From Arcticibacter tournemirensis (GTDB lineage Bacteria; Bacteroidota; Bacteroidia; Sphingobacteriales; Sphingobacteriaceae), in assembly GCF_006716645.1 (NCBI RefSeq), contig NZ_VFPL01000001.1, positions 124,001 through 188,000 on the forward strand: a stretch of DNA of 64,000 bases, given 5' to 3'. Positions 54,696 to 64,000 of the stretch are shown piece after piece. Numbering within the stretch: the first letter of the stretch is position 1; each line of letters starts with the position of its first letter. The notes under the pieces were generated by a model. It was given only the letters and a program-made list of their open reading frames with translations. It did not search any database and was not told the origin of the DNA. A program made the position numbers and the translations under genes.

Positions 54696-56327
54696 ATGAG
54701 AAACAGATTTTTATTCGTTTACGTTTTTTGCCTGTCAACTTGTTTAACCGCATGCGATAAGTTCCTCGAAACAACACCCAAAGATTTTCTGTCCCCCGAA
54801 AACTATTACAATACAGAAGATGATATCGTAAATGCTCTCGGAGCAGTATACGTTACTTTAGGCAGTAATTACACGTACGGCCGGTATATGGTGATCGATG
54901 GCGCCATGGACGATCTTGGGTACTGGAACCAGACAGAAGTTAACCTGATCGACAGGCTTTCGGGCTGGAATTACACAGCAGCCCAGCCTCAGATCGCGAT
55001 GATGTGGCAGCGACTTTATGAAGGTATCGAAAGGGCGAATGTCCTGCTTGAAAATATTGACGATGCGGAAATGAGTGATGCCGCAAGTGAGAGGTACCGG
55101 GGCGAGGCTATTTTCTTAAGGGCCTATTACCATTATTTATTGGCCGACCTCTGGGGAGACGTACCTATGCGCCTTACTTCCAATCAGGCTGTAACCGATG
55201 TGAATATTGAACCGACACCAGCCCTGGCCGTTATTGAACACTCAGCAGCAGACATCGAAGAGGTGATCGGAAAAGGGATGCTGCAAGCAGCTGCCGCCTA
55301 TCCGCATAGCAGCAGGGTTACGATAACAGTAGCGCAAGGCATCCTGGCCAGAATATACCTTAAAATGGCCGGTGAGCCTTTTAAGATTCAGGGAATGTAC
55401 GAAAAAGCACTCCATTGGGCAAGCCTGGTAAAATCAAGCGGACAACATTCCCTGAATCCTGATTATGACAGGATATTTATCAACCATTCACAGGATTTAT
55501 ATGATACGCAATACCGGGAAAGTATGTGGGAAGCTGAGTTTAACGGCAATTCGACTACAGATCCCGGCAAATCTGACAAATACAGCTGGGTGGGCGTTAC
55601 CAACGGTATTATTTGTTACGATCCTTCCGACGCACTGGGTTATTCATATGGATATATCCGCACAAGGTTAAAGCTGTGGGACCTGTTCGAAGCCGCTGAC
55701 AAGCGTAAGAGCCGGAGCATTGCTTCGTATAGGTATAACACTACCGACAACACGAAATACAATGAAAGACTTACGACCTTTAGCTCTGTAGCCGAACGGT
55801 GCTCAGCAAAGTGGCGAAGAGAAGAAGAGACATTAAAACCTAAAGACAAAAACTTCAATGCTACCAATTTTCCTATACTTCGCTATTCAGACGTATTGCT
55901 GATGATTGCAGAAGCTGAAAATGAATTAAACGGACCAACAGCCACGGCATTAAACGCAATCAACGAAGTAAGGCAAAGAGCAGGTGTAAAGAGCTACAGC
56001 ACAGCGTCCGGGCCCGATGTAATTACTATTTCGGGGAAAGATGATCTTCGCGAAGCAGTGAGAGACGAACGAGCAAGAGAGCTGTGCTGGGAGGGGATCA
56101 GGCGCCATGACCTGATACGTTGGGGCATTTTTGAAGAGGCTATGCAGCAAGCGGCTGCCGAGCCATTCATTGCAGCGAATGTTGGTAACGGGCGCACCGC
56201 GAACGCGTCTCAACGCACCATAATGGCAGCAATAGCGGGTAAAATGTCTGAAAAATACCGGCTATACCCCGTTCCCCAAAAAGAATTAAATCTGAATAAT
56301 AAAATGAGACAAAACAGATTCTGGTAG
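54696..56327 (+). CDS. RagB/SusD family lipoprotein
   Basis: 543 residues; lipoprotein Cys in CLTACDKFLETTPKD (about residue 20). SusD fold with WQRLYEGIERANVLLENID, GEAIFLRAYYHYLLADLWGD and AVRDERARELCWEGIRRHDLIRWG at the C-terminus. Glycan-binding lid of the SusC pore encoded 10 bases upstream; followed after 5 bases by the DUF5017 gene. Confidence 0.95.
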   Translation: MRNRFLFVYVFCLSTCLTACDKFLETTPKDFLSPENYYNTEDDIVNALGAVYVTLGSNYTYGRYMVIDGAMDDLGYWNQTEVNLIDRLSGWNYTAAQPQIAMMWQRLYEGIERANVLLENIDDAEMSDAASERYRGEAIFLRAYYHYLLADLWGDVPMRLTSNQAVTDVNIEPTPALAVIEHSAADIEEVIGKGMLQAAAAYPHSSRVTITVAQGILARIYLKMAGEPFKIQGMYEKALHWASLVKSSGQHSLNPDYDRIFINHSQDLYDTQYRESMWEAEFNGNSTTDPGKSDKYSWVGVTNGIICYDPSDALGYSYGYIRTRLKLWDLFEAADKRKSRSIASYRYNTTDNTKYNERLTTFSSVAERCSAKWRREEETLKPKDKNFNATNFPILRYSDVLLMIAEAENELNGPTATALNAINEVRQRAGVKSYSTASGPDVITISGKDDLREAVRDERARELCWEGIRRHDLIRWGIFEEAMQQAAAEPFIAANVGNGRTANASQRTIMAAIAGKMSEKYRLYPVPQKELNLNNKMRQNRFW

Positions 56328-56332
56328 TTACA

Positions 56333-57310
56333 ATGAAAAAGAGCATTTTAATACTAATATTTGCCGGGATCCTCGCCTGTGTATCTTGCGAGGACAACAG
56401 GCTAGATGTCCCCCAGTTTAGCGTTACCGTAGATACCGGGAACGCTGTAGGGTTCGATGATGCCGGAACACCAGTGTTTAAAAAGGGCAGCAGCGTTAAG
56501 TTCATGTTCGATGGTCAGGCCGATATGATCACATTCTACTCGGGAGAACCGGGAATGATGTATCAGCATAAAGACCGCACAAAGCTTCAGGGATTTCCCT
56601 TTATGCAATTTAATACTCAAATGGAAAATGGGAATATGCCTCCCGGATTCCTATCGGTATTGCTTTCTTCCGATTTTGCAGGGTTTACAAAGAACAGGGA
56701 AACTGATGTCCGGAATATCTCAGACGCCACCTGGACTGACGTCACAGAGCAATGTAATATTCCCCTCACACAGACCACTCAATTATCTCCACGCATAGAC
56801 TTGTCTGCTTATGCCGGCAAACCCCTATACGTAGCTTTTAGATATAACAGGCCTGCAAATACGGATTTCCCAAGATACCAGATCAAGAACTTCAGAATCC
56901 AAAATGAGGCAGATGGAACAGCATACGAAATAATGACGACCAGAAACGCCGGATGGACTGCTTTTGATTTCAATGCACCTGCCAATACCGACCCGTACGC
57001 TTCTACCGGTGGCGGAACGGCAAACAGGATATGGGATTTACGAAATGCCACATCGGATGACCGGATCGCCATAGGTTATAACAGCCAGATTAACAATAAC
57101 GACTGGGCAATCACGGCTGCAATCGACCTTACATCGGTTTCACCGGATCTCGGGCAAGGCATCAAGGCCTATAACGACGACCGATTAAAAGAATATCGCT
57201 ATATATTCAATACCGCCGGAACCTTTACGGTTAGTTTCCTTACTACCAATTCAAGATATTCAGAAACAAAAACCTCTTTAAAAGAAGTGACCATCACAGT
57301 CGAAGAATAA
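56333..57310 (+). CDS. DUF5017 lipoprotein
   Basis: 325 residues with lipoprotein signal and Cys in ACVSCEDNRLDVP (about residue 20). Domain typical of DUF5017: VKFMFDGQADMITFYSGEPG, ADGTAYEIMTTRNAGWTAFD, then a beta-rich C-terminus (FTVSFLTTNSRYSETKTSLK). Position after SusD suggests a surface glycan-binding protein of the locus. Function is inferred from context. Confidence 0.85.
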   Translation: MKKSILILIFAGILACVSCEDNRLDVPQFSVTVDTGNAVGFDDAGTPVFKKGSSVKFMFDGQADMITFYSGEPGMMYQHKDRTKLQGFPFMQFNTQMENGNMPPGFLSVLLSSDFAGFTKNRETDVRNISDATWTDVTEQCNIPLTQTTQLSPRIDLSAYAGKPLYVAFRYNRPANTDFPRYQIKNFRIQNEADGTAYEIMTTRNAGWTAFDFNAPANTDPYASTGGGTANRIWDLRNATSDDRIAIGYNSQINNNDWAITAAIDLTSVSPDLGQGIKAYNDDRLKEYRYIFNTAGTFTVSFLTTNSRYSETKTSLKEVTITVEE

Positions 57311-57344
57311 ACATCACAGCTTAAATAACATCAAAATTTTTGAA

Positions 57345-58583
57345 ATGAAATACTATATTCCAGCGTTTTTAATACTTGCCTTCTTTACAATAGCATTTAC
57401 CGGCGACCCATCGGAAGAACGTTTTATACAGGAGAACTTCCATTTTTCGGGCAAGCAGTTAAGTTCTTTGTTGAATGAGGCCAACAAGGCAGATACATTA
57501 TATCCCAGAACCCTTGACGAAAACGGGAAAGTTAAGCTGACCAATAAATACGAGTGGACATCTGGTTTTTTTGCGGGTACTTTATGGTATGCTTTTGAAG
57601 GATCAAAAGATTTAAATTTAAAGAAGGAAGCAATCAAATGGACAGAGAAACTCGAGCCACTCAAAAACTTCACGAGGCATCATGATCTGGGCTTCATGAT
57701 GTATTGCAGCTATGGTAATGCCTACCGGTTAACCGGAAATAAAAAATATAAAGACATTCTGATACAGGCAGCGACTTCGTTAAGCAGCAGGTACAGTGCG
57801 AAAACAGGCAGCATAAAATCATGGGATGTATTTGGTTCATGGCGTGGCAAAACCCGTTACAACTTCCCGGTCATTATTGATAATATGATGAACCTTGAAC
57901 TGCTTTTTTTCGCATCGAAAGAAACGGGAAATCCATACTTCAAAAATATTGCAGTGAGACATGCAGAGAATGCAATGAAAAACCAGGTACGACCAGATTA
58001 CAGCTGTTACCACGTGGTTTGTTACGACCCCGAAACCGGAAACGTTCTTTCGAGAGAGACAGCACAGGGATATGCCGATAATTCTACCTGGTCGAGAGGG
58101 CAGGCCTGGGGAATATACGGGTTTACCATGACCTACCGGGAAACCGGTGATAAAAGATTTCTTCAAACTGCTGTTAAAATGGCGGATTATTATCTTAATC
58201 ACGCAAATCTGCCCTCTGATAAAGTCCCTTACTGGGACTTCAACGCAAATCAGGAAGGATATACACCTTCCGTACGATCGCGTGCCCCAGAAACTCCGGT
58301 AAACTATCGCGACGTTTCGGCTGCAGCCATAACGGCTTCGGCGTTGTTTGAATTAAGTACGCTTAAAGGAGTCGACGGCAATAAATACCGCGACGCAGCT
58401 GTAACGATCCTGCATTCTTTAGGCAGCCCTGCTTATAAAGCAAAAACAGGCGAAAATGGTGGCTTCATTTTAAAACATAGCGTAGGAAGCATTGCCCATC
58501 ACTCAGAAATTGATGTTCCATTGATTTATGCCGACTACTATTACCTTGAAGCCTTAAACAGGTATAATAAAATGATCAACTAA
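57345..58583 (+). CDS. GH88 unsaturated glucuronyl hydrolase
   Basis: 412-residue (alpha/alpha)6-barrel enzyme. Signal peptide about 1-18. Catalytic Asp in RHHDLGFMMYCSYGNAYRL (about 114) and the second acidic region YADNSTWSRGQAWGIYGF (about 241-256), typical of family 88. These hydrolases remove the 4,5-unsaturated uronate left by a polysaccharide lyase, releasing it as an open keto sugar. The next gene is such a lyase candidate, making a functional pair. GH105 is the main alternative, but RGQAW plus HDLGF favours GH88. Confidence 0.9.
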   Translation: MKYYIPAFLILAFFTIAFTGDPSEERFIQENFHFSGKQLSSLLNEANKADTLYPRTLDENGKVKLTNKYEWTSGFFAGTLWYAFEGSKDLNLKKEAIKWTEKLEPLKNFTRHHDLGFMMYCSYGNAYRLTGNKKYKDILIQAATSLSSRYSAKTGSIKSWDVFGSWRGKTRYNFPVIIDNMMNLELLFFASKETGNPYFKNIAVRHAENAMKNQVRPDYSCYHVVCYDPETGNVLSRETAQGYADNSTWSRGQAWGIYGFTMTYRETGDKRFLQTAVKMADYYLNHANLPSDKVPYWDFNANQEGYTPSVRSRAPETPVNYRDVSAAAITASALFELSTLKGVDGNKYRDAAVTILHSLGSPAYKAKTGENGGFILKHSVGSIAHHSEIDVPLIYADYYYLEALNRYNKMIN

Positions 58584-58594
58584 AGTCTCAGATA

Positions 58595-60487
58595 ATGTTA
58601 AACCGATATTATTCAGAATTCAGCCTGACGTCAGTTGCGATCTGTTTATTTTTCGTGCTTATCTCTCAGGGGATATACGCACAATCACTTCCGGAAACTG
58701 TTTCAAAAATCACAGAGCACCCTCGCTTATTACTTTTAAAAGGGGAAGAAAATGCCATCAGGCAGGAGCTTCAGAAAGATACTGTGCGGGGACGTGTAAA
58801 CAGAGCAATCCTAACCGAGTGCGATCTTATCCTAACGCAGCCCCCTGTCGAACGGAAGATGATCGGCAGGCGGCTGCTCCAGGCTTCAAGGGAAAGTTTA
58901 AGGCGCATCTTTTTTCTGTCGTATGCATGGCGGATCACCGGAAAAGAACAATATTTCCAAAAATGCGAAAAGGAATTACTGGCCGCTGCTGCTTTTGAGG
59001 ACTGGAATCCCACCCATTTCCTGGACGTTGCCGAAATGACCCTGGCATTATCAATCGGTTACGATTGGCTGTATAATGGTCTCTCTGCTAATTCACGTGA
59101 CATCATCAGTAAGGCAATCATACAAAAGGGGCTGAATCCGTCTTTTGACCCCAAATACAACGGCTGGCTACGAGGATCGAATAACTGGAACCAGGTATGC
59201 AATGCCGGAATTACTTTCGGCGCGCTGGCAGTTTACGAACAGCAACCCGAATTATCTGGAAAACTAATAAACAGGGCAATAGAGAGTGTGCTTATTCCTA
59301 TGAAAAAATATGCTCCCGACGGTAACTACATGGAAGGATACAGCTACTGGGCCTATGGCACCTCCTTCAATGTTTTCCTCATCAGCGCACTTGAGAAAAT
59401 TTTTAAATCCGACTTTGGACTGAGCAAACAACCGGGCTTTCTGAAAACAGCATCTTTCTACGAACAGCTCACCGGAACGTCGGATATGCCGTTCAATTAT
59501 GGCGACGGAGGCGGACCAGAAGGTCTGCAGCCAGCCATGTTCTGGTTTGCAGAAAAGCTGCAGGATCCATCGATACTTTACATTGAAAAAGAGAACCTGT
59601 TATCGTCTCGGTTTCATGTAAAATCAAACCGCTTACTGCCTGCGGTAATGTTATGGGGCCGGGCCATTCCGGTTGACAAAATAACGGTGCCCACTACTCT
59701 GTTCTGGGCTGGTGTAGGGGAAAACGAAGTCGCCATTCTACGGACCGGCTGGGATAAGAACGGCATTTATGTAGGTTTTAAGGCCGGCACCCCATCACTC
59801 AGCCACGCCCATATGGACATAGGTTCTTTTGTTATGGATGCCGAAGGGGTAAGATGGTCTGCTGATTTAGGTATGCAGCAGTATAATTCACTTGAATCTG
59901 CAGGTTTAGATATTTGGAATATGGCACAGAACTCACAACGCTGGCAGGTCTTCCGGTATTCAAATCCCTCGCATAGCACCTTGACCGTTAACGGGCACCA
60001 CCAGAGTGTTAAGGGCAGGGCAAAAATCATCGCCAGGTCTTCTGATCCGCAGCATACAAGAGCCGTTATAGACATGTCGGAGATTTATAACGAAGATCTC
60101 GTGACGGCAAAAAGGGGAGTTGCGATTACTGGCAGAAAGTATGTGAACGTTAGAGATGAAATAGAAACCGGCGACAGCGAATGCACCATAAGATGGGCAA
60201 TGCTTACACCAGCGAAAGTTAAATCGATCGAAGGCGCTCAAATCCACCTGGTCAATAAGGGAAAACACCTCAAAATGTACATCGCCGGCATAGAAGGCGC
60301 TGTGTTTAAAACCTGGAGTACCGACCCCCCGAATAATTACGATGCACCCAATCCCGGCACCACCCTGGTTGGTTTCGAGCTGAAGGTACCCGCGCATACA
60401 AAAAAGTCCTTCAATGTTATTTTGGCACCGGGAAATGAGAAAATGGAGGTTAAAAATATTAACTTAACGGCTTTAAACGAATGGTAA
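58595..60487 (+). CDS. Heparinase II/III family polysaccharide lyase-like protein
   Basis: 630 residues. Signal peptide about 1-29 (ends GIYAQ). N-terminal alpha-barrel domain (about 40-330) with SNNWNQVCNAGITFGALAVY (about 196-215), YMEGYSYWAYGTSFNVF and FNYGDGGGPEGLQPAMFW; C-terminal heparinase II/III beta domain (about 370-600) beginning LRTGWDKNGIYVGF with SHAHMDIGSFVMDAEGVRW (His about 404-406). Known relatives cleave uronate-containing polysaccharides by elimination. The exact lyase family and substrate are not determined. Overlaps the next gene by 7 bases. Confidence 0.88.
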   Translation: MLNRYYSEFSLTSVAICLFFVLISQGIYAQSLPETVSKITEHPRLLLLKGEENAIRQELQKDTVRGRVNRAILTECDLILTQPPVERKMIGRRLLQASRESLRRIFFLSYAWRITGKEQYFQKCEKELLAAAAFEDWNPTHFLDVAEMTLALSIGYDWLYNGLSANSRDIISKAIIQKGLNPSFDPKYNGWLRGSNNWNQVCNAGITFGALAVYEQQPELSGKLINRAIESVLIPMKKYAPDGNYMEGYSYWAYGTSFNVFLISALEKIFKSDFGLSKQPGFLKTASFYEQLTGTSDMPFNYGDGGGPEGLQPAMFWFAEKLQDPSILYIEKENLLSSRFHVKSNRLLPAVMLWGRAIPVDKITVPTTLFWAGVGENEVAILRTGWDKNGIYVGFKAGTPSLSHAHMDIGSFVMDAEGVRWSADLGMQQYNSLESAGLDIWNMAQNSQRWQVFRYSNPSHSTLTVNGHHQSVKGRAKIIARSSDPQHTRAVIDMSEIYNEDLVTAKRGVAITGRKYVNVRDEIETGDSECTIRWAMLTPAKVKSIEGAQIHLVNKGKHLKMYIAGIEGAVFKTWSTDPPNNYDAPNPGTTLVGFELKVPAHTKKSFNVILAPGNEKMEVKNINLTALNEW

Positions 60488-62421
60488 AGCAAATAAAGTA
60501 TTATACAATCCTCCTGTGGATATTTATACCCGCAATCGTAAAATCGCAAATAAAACTTCCCAGGCTTATCAGCAACGGAATGGTATTGCAACGCGATCAA
60601 AAAGTAAATATATGGGGATGGGCCTCACCCGGAGAAAAGATCACAATCAGCTTTAATAATCATATAGTACATACAACCTGTTCTGAGAATAAAAAATGGC
60701 TGGTTACTCTACCTCCGATGAAAGCAGGAGGTCCTTTTGATATGATTATTAAGGGCAAGAACAGCGTTGTGGTCAAAGACATCCTGTTAGGTGATGTATG
60801 GCTTTGTTCAGGCCAATCCAATATGAATTTCGAGCTATACAAAGCCCGCGAGCTGTACACTAAGGAGATCGAAGCTGCTGGAAATAACCAGATCAGGGAA
60901 TTTTCGGTAAAACTGCCTTCTAGTTTTGCAAAACGGGATGATGTAGAAGGAACGTGGAAACCAGCTAATCCGGGCAACGTTCTGAATTTTAGTGCAGTGG
61001 GCTATTTCTTTGCATTGAGCCTTCATAAAAAACATAAAGTTCCCGTCGGAATCATTCATTCCAGTTATTCGGGAACACCTGCAGAGGCCTGGATAAGCGA
61101 AGAAGGGCTGAAAAACTTTCCTCATTACCTTGAAAAAGCTGCCACATTTAAGGATACAGCATACGCCAATGCTGCCGTTTCGAAAGATAAACAAACCACC
61201 AGTGAATGGTTTGCAGCAATAGAACAGCATGATAAGGGACTAAAAGGCAAGGAAGCGTTGTGGGCGCAACCCTTTGCCGATACTTCAGGCTGGAGACCAA
61301 TCGTCTTTCCCGGCTACTGGGAAGACCAGGGTATTGATGGTATCGATGGCGCAGTATGGGTCAAAAAAACAGTAAATGTGCCGGCGTCAATGATCGGGCA
61401 GCCGGTTTATCTGGAGCTCGGATTAATAGACGACATAGATATCACATACGTCAACGGGCAAAAAGTAGGTTCTAAAGACAATAAGTACCTGGCACGTCGT
61501 TATGAAATACCATCCCATTTGCTAAAGGAAGGAAGAAACACCCTCACCATCAGGATCATTGATAAAGAGGGCCGGGGAGGTATTGTTCCCGGCAAGAAAT
61601 ACAGATTTACAAATGGAAAAACAAGCATTGATCTTTCCGGAACATGGTACTATAAAACAGGTTATGCATTACCGGAACTTCCGGTATCCCGTTTCGTACG
61701 GATGGATTATATGCCAACGATCATGTACCATAGTAGGATAGAACCGATCATTGGATACACGATAAAAGGAGTAGCCTGGTACCAGGGTGAAGGAAATTCA
61801 GGTAAAGCCATTGAATACAGAAGCCTGCTGCCAGCGTTGATCGCCGACTGGCGAAAGAGATGGGGACAAGGCGATTTTCCATTCCTTATCGTTCAGCTGG
61901 CAAATTACATGGACCCTCCGCAGGTACCCCAGGAAAGCAGGTGGGCAATGCTGAGAGAATCGCAGGCAAAAGTAGCAGACTCGATACCAAACTGCGGACT
62001 GGCAGTTGCTATCGACATTGGCGATGCAAACGACCTTCACCCTTTAAACAAGAAAGAGGTTGGAAACCGGCTCGCCCTTATCGCGCAAAAAGTGGCTTAC
62101 CGCGACCTGAAAGCCGTGTATCCGGTGCCCCAATACGAATCTGCCACTTTCAATGGGAGCAAGGTTATTATCTCTTTCAAACATACAGGCAGCGGTTTGA
62201 CAGCAAAAAACGGGGCGCTGAAGCACTTTGCTATAGCCGGCGAAGATCGTAAATTCCGTTGGGCCGAAGCAGAGATCAAAAATGGAAAGGTAGTAGTTTG
62301 GAGTAAAGACATTGCAAAACCAGTAGCCGTAAGATATGCATGGGCCGACAACCCCGCCGGTTGTAACCTGTATACTAAAGAGGGTTTACCGGCAGCACCT
62401 TTCAGAACAGACAAATGGTGA
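60481..62421 (+). CDS. Sialate O-acetylesterase-like carbohydrate esterase
   Basis: 646 residues, SGNH-type esterase (SASA/CE20-like). Signal peptide about 1-22. Catalytic Ser in LCSGQSNMNFEL (about 111-115), GVAWYQGEGNSG (about 434) and the Asp/His pair in ANDLHPLNKKE (about 518). A beta-sandwich insert of about 235-385 (GAVWVKKTVNVPASMI, YVNGQKVGS) sits within the esterase, resembling a galactose-binding-like domain. It removes O-acetyl groups from the glycan so the lyase and GH88 can act. Last gene of the operon. Confidence 0.9.
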   Translation: MVKQIKYYTILLWIFIPAIVKSQIKLPRLISNGMVLQRDQKVNIWGWASPGEKITISFNNHIVHTTCSENKKWLVTLPPMKAGGPFDMIIKGKNSVVVKDILLGDVWLCSGQSNMNFELYKARELYTKEIEAAGNNQIREFSVKLPSSFAKRDDVEGTWKPANPGNVLNFSAVGYFFALSLHKKHKVPVGIIHSSYSGTPAEAWISEEGLKNFPHYLEKAATFKDTAYANAAVSKDKQTTSEWFAAIEQHDKGLKGKEALWAQPFADTSGWRPIVFPGYWEDQGIDGIDGAVWVKKTVNVPASMIGQPVYLELGLIDDIDITYVNGQKVGSKDNKYLARRYEIPSHLLKEGRNTLTIRIIDKEGRGGIVPGKKYRFTNGKTSIDLSGTWYYKTGYALPELPVSRFVRMDYMPTIMYHSRIEPIIGYTIKGVAWYQGEGNSGKAIEYRSLLPALIADWRKRWGQGDFPFLIVQLANYMDPPQVPQESRWAMLRESQAKVADSIPNCGLAVAIDIGDANDLHPLNKKEVGNRLALIAQKVAYRDLKAVYPVPQYESATFNGSKVIISFKHTGSGLTAKNGALKHFAIAGEDRKFRWAEAEIKNGKVVVWSKDIAKPVAVRYAWADNPAGCNLYTKEGLPAAPFRTDKW

Positions 62422-62453
62422 GCTCAATCACATCTTTTTAAACAGCATTTTCG

Positions 62454-62461
62454 TAGTTTTG
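62454..62461 (+). promoter_or_regulatory. Probable -7 box of purT
   Basis: TAGTTTTG, exact TAnnTTTG, 22 bases before the purT ATG at 62484. Confidence 0.55.
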
Positions 62462-62483
62462 AAGCTTCAATATTTTAGCTTTT

Positions 62484-63659
62484 ATGCAGAAAAAGATCAT
62501 GCTTTTGGGCTCTGGAGAGCTGGGTAAAGAATTCGTAATAGCAGCCCAAAGGCTCGGCCAACACATCATAGCAGTAGATTCTTACGACGATGCCCCTGCA
62601 CAACAGGTGGCCGACGAAAGGGAGGTGATCAATATGCTGGATGGCGCCGAACTGGATCGCATCGTAGCTAAGCACAAACCCGACATCATTGTGCCCGAGA
62701 TAGAGGCCATAAGAACGGAGCGTTTTTATGATTACGAAAAACAGGGCATCCGCGTCGTACCAAGTGCTAAAGCAGCCAATTTTACAATGAACCGGAAGGC
62801 CATCAGGGATCTCGCAGCAAAAGAGCTCGGCCTGCGTACAGCCGACTATCGCTACGCAAACAACCTCGAAGAGCTTCAGGCAGCAGTAAAAGCCGTAGGC
62901 ATGCCTTGCGTGGTAAAGCCACTTATGTCTTCTTCCGGCAAGGGACAGTCGGTAATCAGGAATGAAGCCGACATTGAAAAAGCATGGGAGTATGCACAAC
63001 ATGGCAAGCGCGGCGACCAGACCGAAGTAATCGCAGAGGCTTTTGTGAAGTTCAACTCTGAGATAACCTTACTTACAGTAACCCAGGATAGCGGTATTAC
63101 CCTATTTTGCCTGCCTATAGGCCACCGGCAGGAGAATGGCGACTACAGGGAAAGCTGGCAACCCGCAGCTATAAGTCCCGAACATTTAACGGAGGCGCAG
63201 GATATGGCCGCCAAAGTAACCCGCGCACTTACGGGAGCAGGTATTTGGGGCGTTGAATTCTTCCTCGCCGATGAAGGAGTATATTTCTCAGAACTGTCGC
63301 CAAGGCCGCACGATACCGGCATGGTAACCCTGGCAGGCACACAAAACCTGTCGGAATTTGAACTGCATGCCCGTGCCGTATTAGGCTTGCCGATTGCTGA
63401 AATAACACACGAGCGAAATGGCGCAAGCGCCGTAATTCTGGCCGATACCGAAGGCAGCGAGCCGGTGTTTACCGGCGTGGAACAAGTGTTGGCGCAACCA
63501 AAAGCCGACATCCGCCTGTTCGGCAAACCTATAGCCAGGCCTCAACGCCGTATGGGGGTGGTGCTTACTTATGATGGCACCGGCACCAATGTAGATTCAA
63601 TAAAAGATCGTGCAGCAGAACTCGCACAACTGGTAAAGGTAGTAACCCAGGTTCATTAA
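62484..63659 (+). CDS. purT: Formate-dependent phosphoribosylglycinamide formyltransferase
   Basis: 391-residue ATP-grasp enzyme that makes formyl-GAR from GAR, formate and ATP in purine synthesis. Signature: [20 protein letters not shown] (N-terminal), [12 protein letters not shown], the ATP-grasp core [35 protein letters not shown] and [20 protein letters not shown]. Length is normal. Convergent with the following unknown gene, 4 bases between stops. Confidence 0.98.
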   Translation: MQKKIMLLGSGELGKEFVIAAQRLGQHIIAVDSYDDAPAQQVADEREVINMLDGAELDRIVAKHKPDIIVPEIEAIRTERFYDYEKQGIRVVPSAKAANFTMNRKAIRDLAAKELGLRTADYRYANNLEELQAAVKAVGMPCVVKPLMSSSGKGQSVIRNEADIEKAWEYAQHGKRGDQTEVIAEAFVKFNSEITLLTVTQDSGITLFCLPIGHRQENGDYRESWQPAAISPEHLTEAQDMAAKVTRALTGAGIWGVEFFLADEGVYFSELSPRPHDTGMVTLAGTQNLSEFELHARAVLGLPIAEITHERNGASAVILADTEGSEPVFTGVEQVLAQPKADIRLFGKPIARPQRRMGVVLTYDGTGTNVDSIKDRAAELAQLVKVVTQVH

Positions 63660-63663
63660 GTTT

Positions 63664-64000
63664 CTATTTTCCGCCATTCATGCTTGGGAACAGGGAAGTG
63701 GAAATCAAAATCTGCAGCGCCTGTTCCTTTGAAAATCCAACTTCAATGAGTGCATCGTAGTAATCTTTGTTTATTTGAGCCAGTTCCTTTAATTTTTTTG
63801 GCTGTTTCAAATAGTTCAGGTAAGAATCAATCGTGGCTTTATACATCTCCGCAAATCCCCTTACCATATCACCAGGAGGAGGGGGCGGAGTTAGAACAAC
63901 CTCCGTCTCTATTCTTCTTTCTGTGAAGTGCGGTTTTTGGCTATCAGAAGTTCTTTTTTTATTCAAATTTACCCCGTAAAAGTTGAAATCATATTGTCCA
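63664..64000 (-). CDS. Small unknown protein, 5' end beyond window
   Basis: At least 100 visible residues from the TTG at 63966; the frame stays open to the window edge (reading GQYDFNFYGVNLNKKRTSD), so the real start is probably outside. Not recognised. It contains ETEVVLTPPPPPGDMVRGF, a proline stretch, then a helical region (YKATIDSYLNYLKQPKKLKE, NKDYYDALIEVGFSKEQAL) ending ILISTSLFPSMNGGK. No membrane segment seen. Confidence 0.55.
   Translation of the reverse strand, partial: GQYDFNFYGVNLNKKRTSDSQKPHFTERRIETEVVLTPPPPPGDMVRGFAEMYKATIDSYLNYLKQPKKLKELAQINKDYYDALIEVGFSKEQALQILISTSLFPSMNGGK

Overview
The window reads as a chromosomal segment of a Bacteroidota bacterium, most likely a Sphingobacteriaceae (Pedobacter-like) soil or freshwater species. 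The evidence is two SusC/SusD loci, a FecR/ECF-sigma pair, a one-protein hybrid two-component regulator, DUF1501/DUF1800 and DUF3857 proteins, and many TAnnTTTG-type promoter boxes in front of genes. Identities come from reading motifs and protein architecture by eye; no database search was run.

Layout. 1-6834 is housekeeping: the 3' part of trpC, hflX, a double Usp protein, rbfA, a small TonB-C protein and a DUF1800/DUF1501 pair. 7009-12362 holds two tandem DUF3857 genes. The first is broken by an ISL3-type insertion sequence (7175-8617, with an 8-bp target duplication) and also by a one-base frameshift; the second is intact. 12463-16082 has aat and a SNF2 helicase ending tail to tail over an inverted repeat. 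16180-21944 is a thiamine region: a TPP riboswitch with an attenuator-like hairpin, a TonB-dependent receptor, a PafA-like phosphatase, a ThiE-like synthase and a thiamine-pyrophosphokinase-like protein lacking the usual acidic motif. 22035-31167 is mixed: GNAT, DUF4407, rhodanese, a YicC-gmk-nadD operon, an FAD monooxygenase overlapping an RsmI-like methylase, and a conserved unknown.

30574-62421 is dominated by carbohydrate uptake. Locus 1 (+) is ECF sigma, FecR anti-sigma, SusC with an STN domain, SusD, a DUF1735/discoidin lipoprotein and a ricin-GH2 beta-galactosidase. An alkB/ada repair pair, a C-terminally truncated arabinofuranosidase-like hydrolase, a sulfatase and a hybrid two-component sensor (all -) follow. 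Locus 2 (+) is SusC, SusD, DUF5017, GH88 unsaturated glucuronyl hydrolase, a heparinase II/III-like lyase and a sialate-O-acetylesterase-like esterase. Locus 2 plus the sulfatase and sensor looks like a system for a uronate-containing, acetylated and perhaps sulfated glycan: a lyase makes unsaturated ends, GH88 removes them, and esterase and sulfatase strip substituents. The exact substrate cannot be told from sequence alone. The window ends with purT and a small unknown gene that runs off the edge.

The less expected items are a 25-28 residue cryptic reading frame with a strong ribosome site in the leader of SusC 1, broken only by the length of an A8 run; the riboswitch-led thiamine cluster with a degenerate kinase; and the doubly broken DUF3857 gene.
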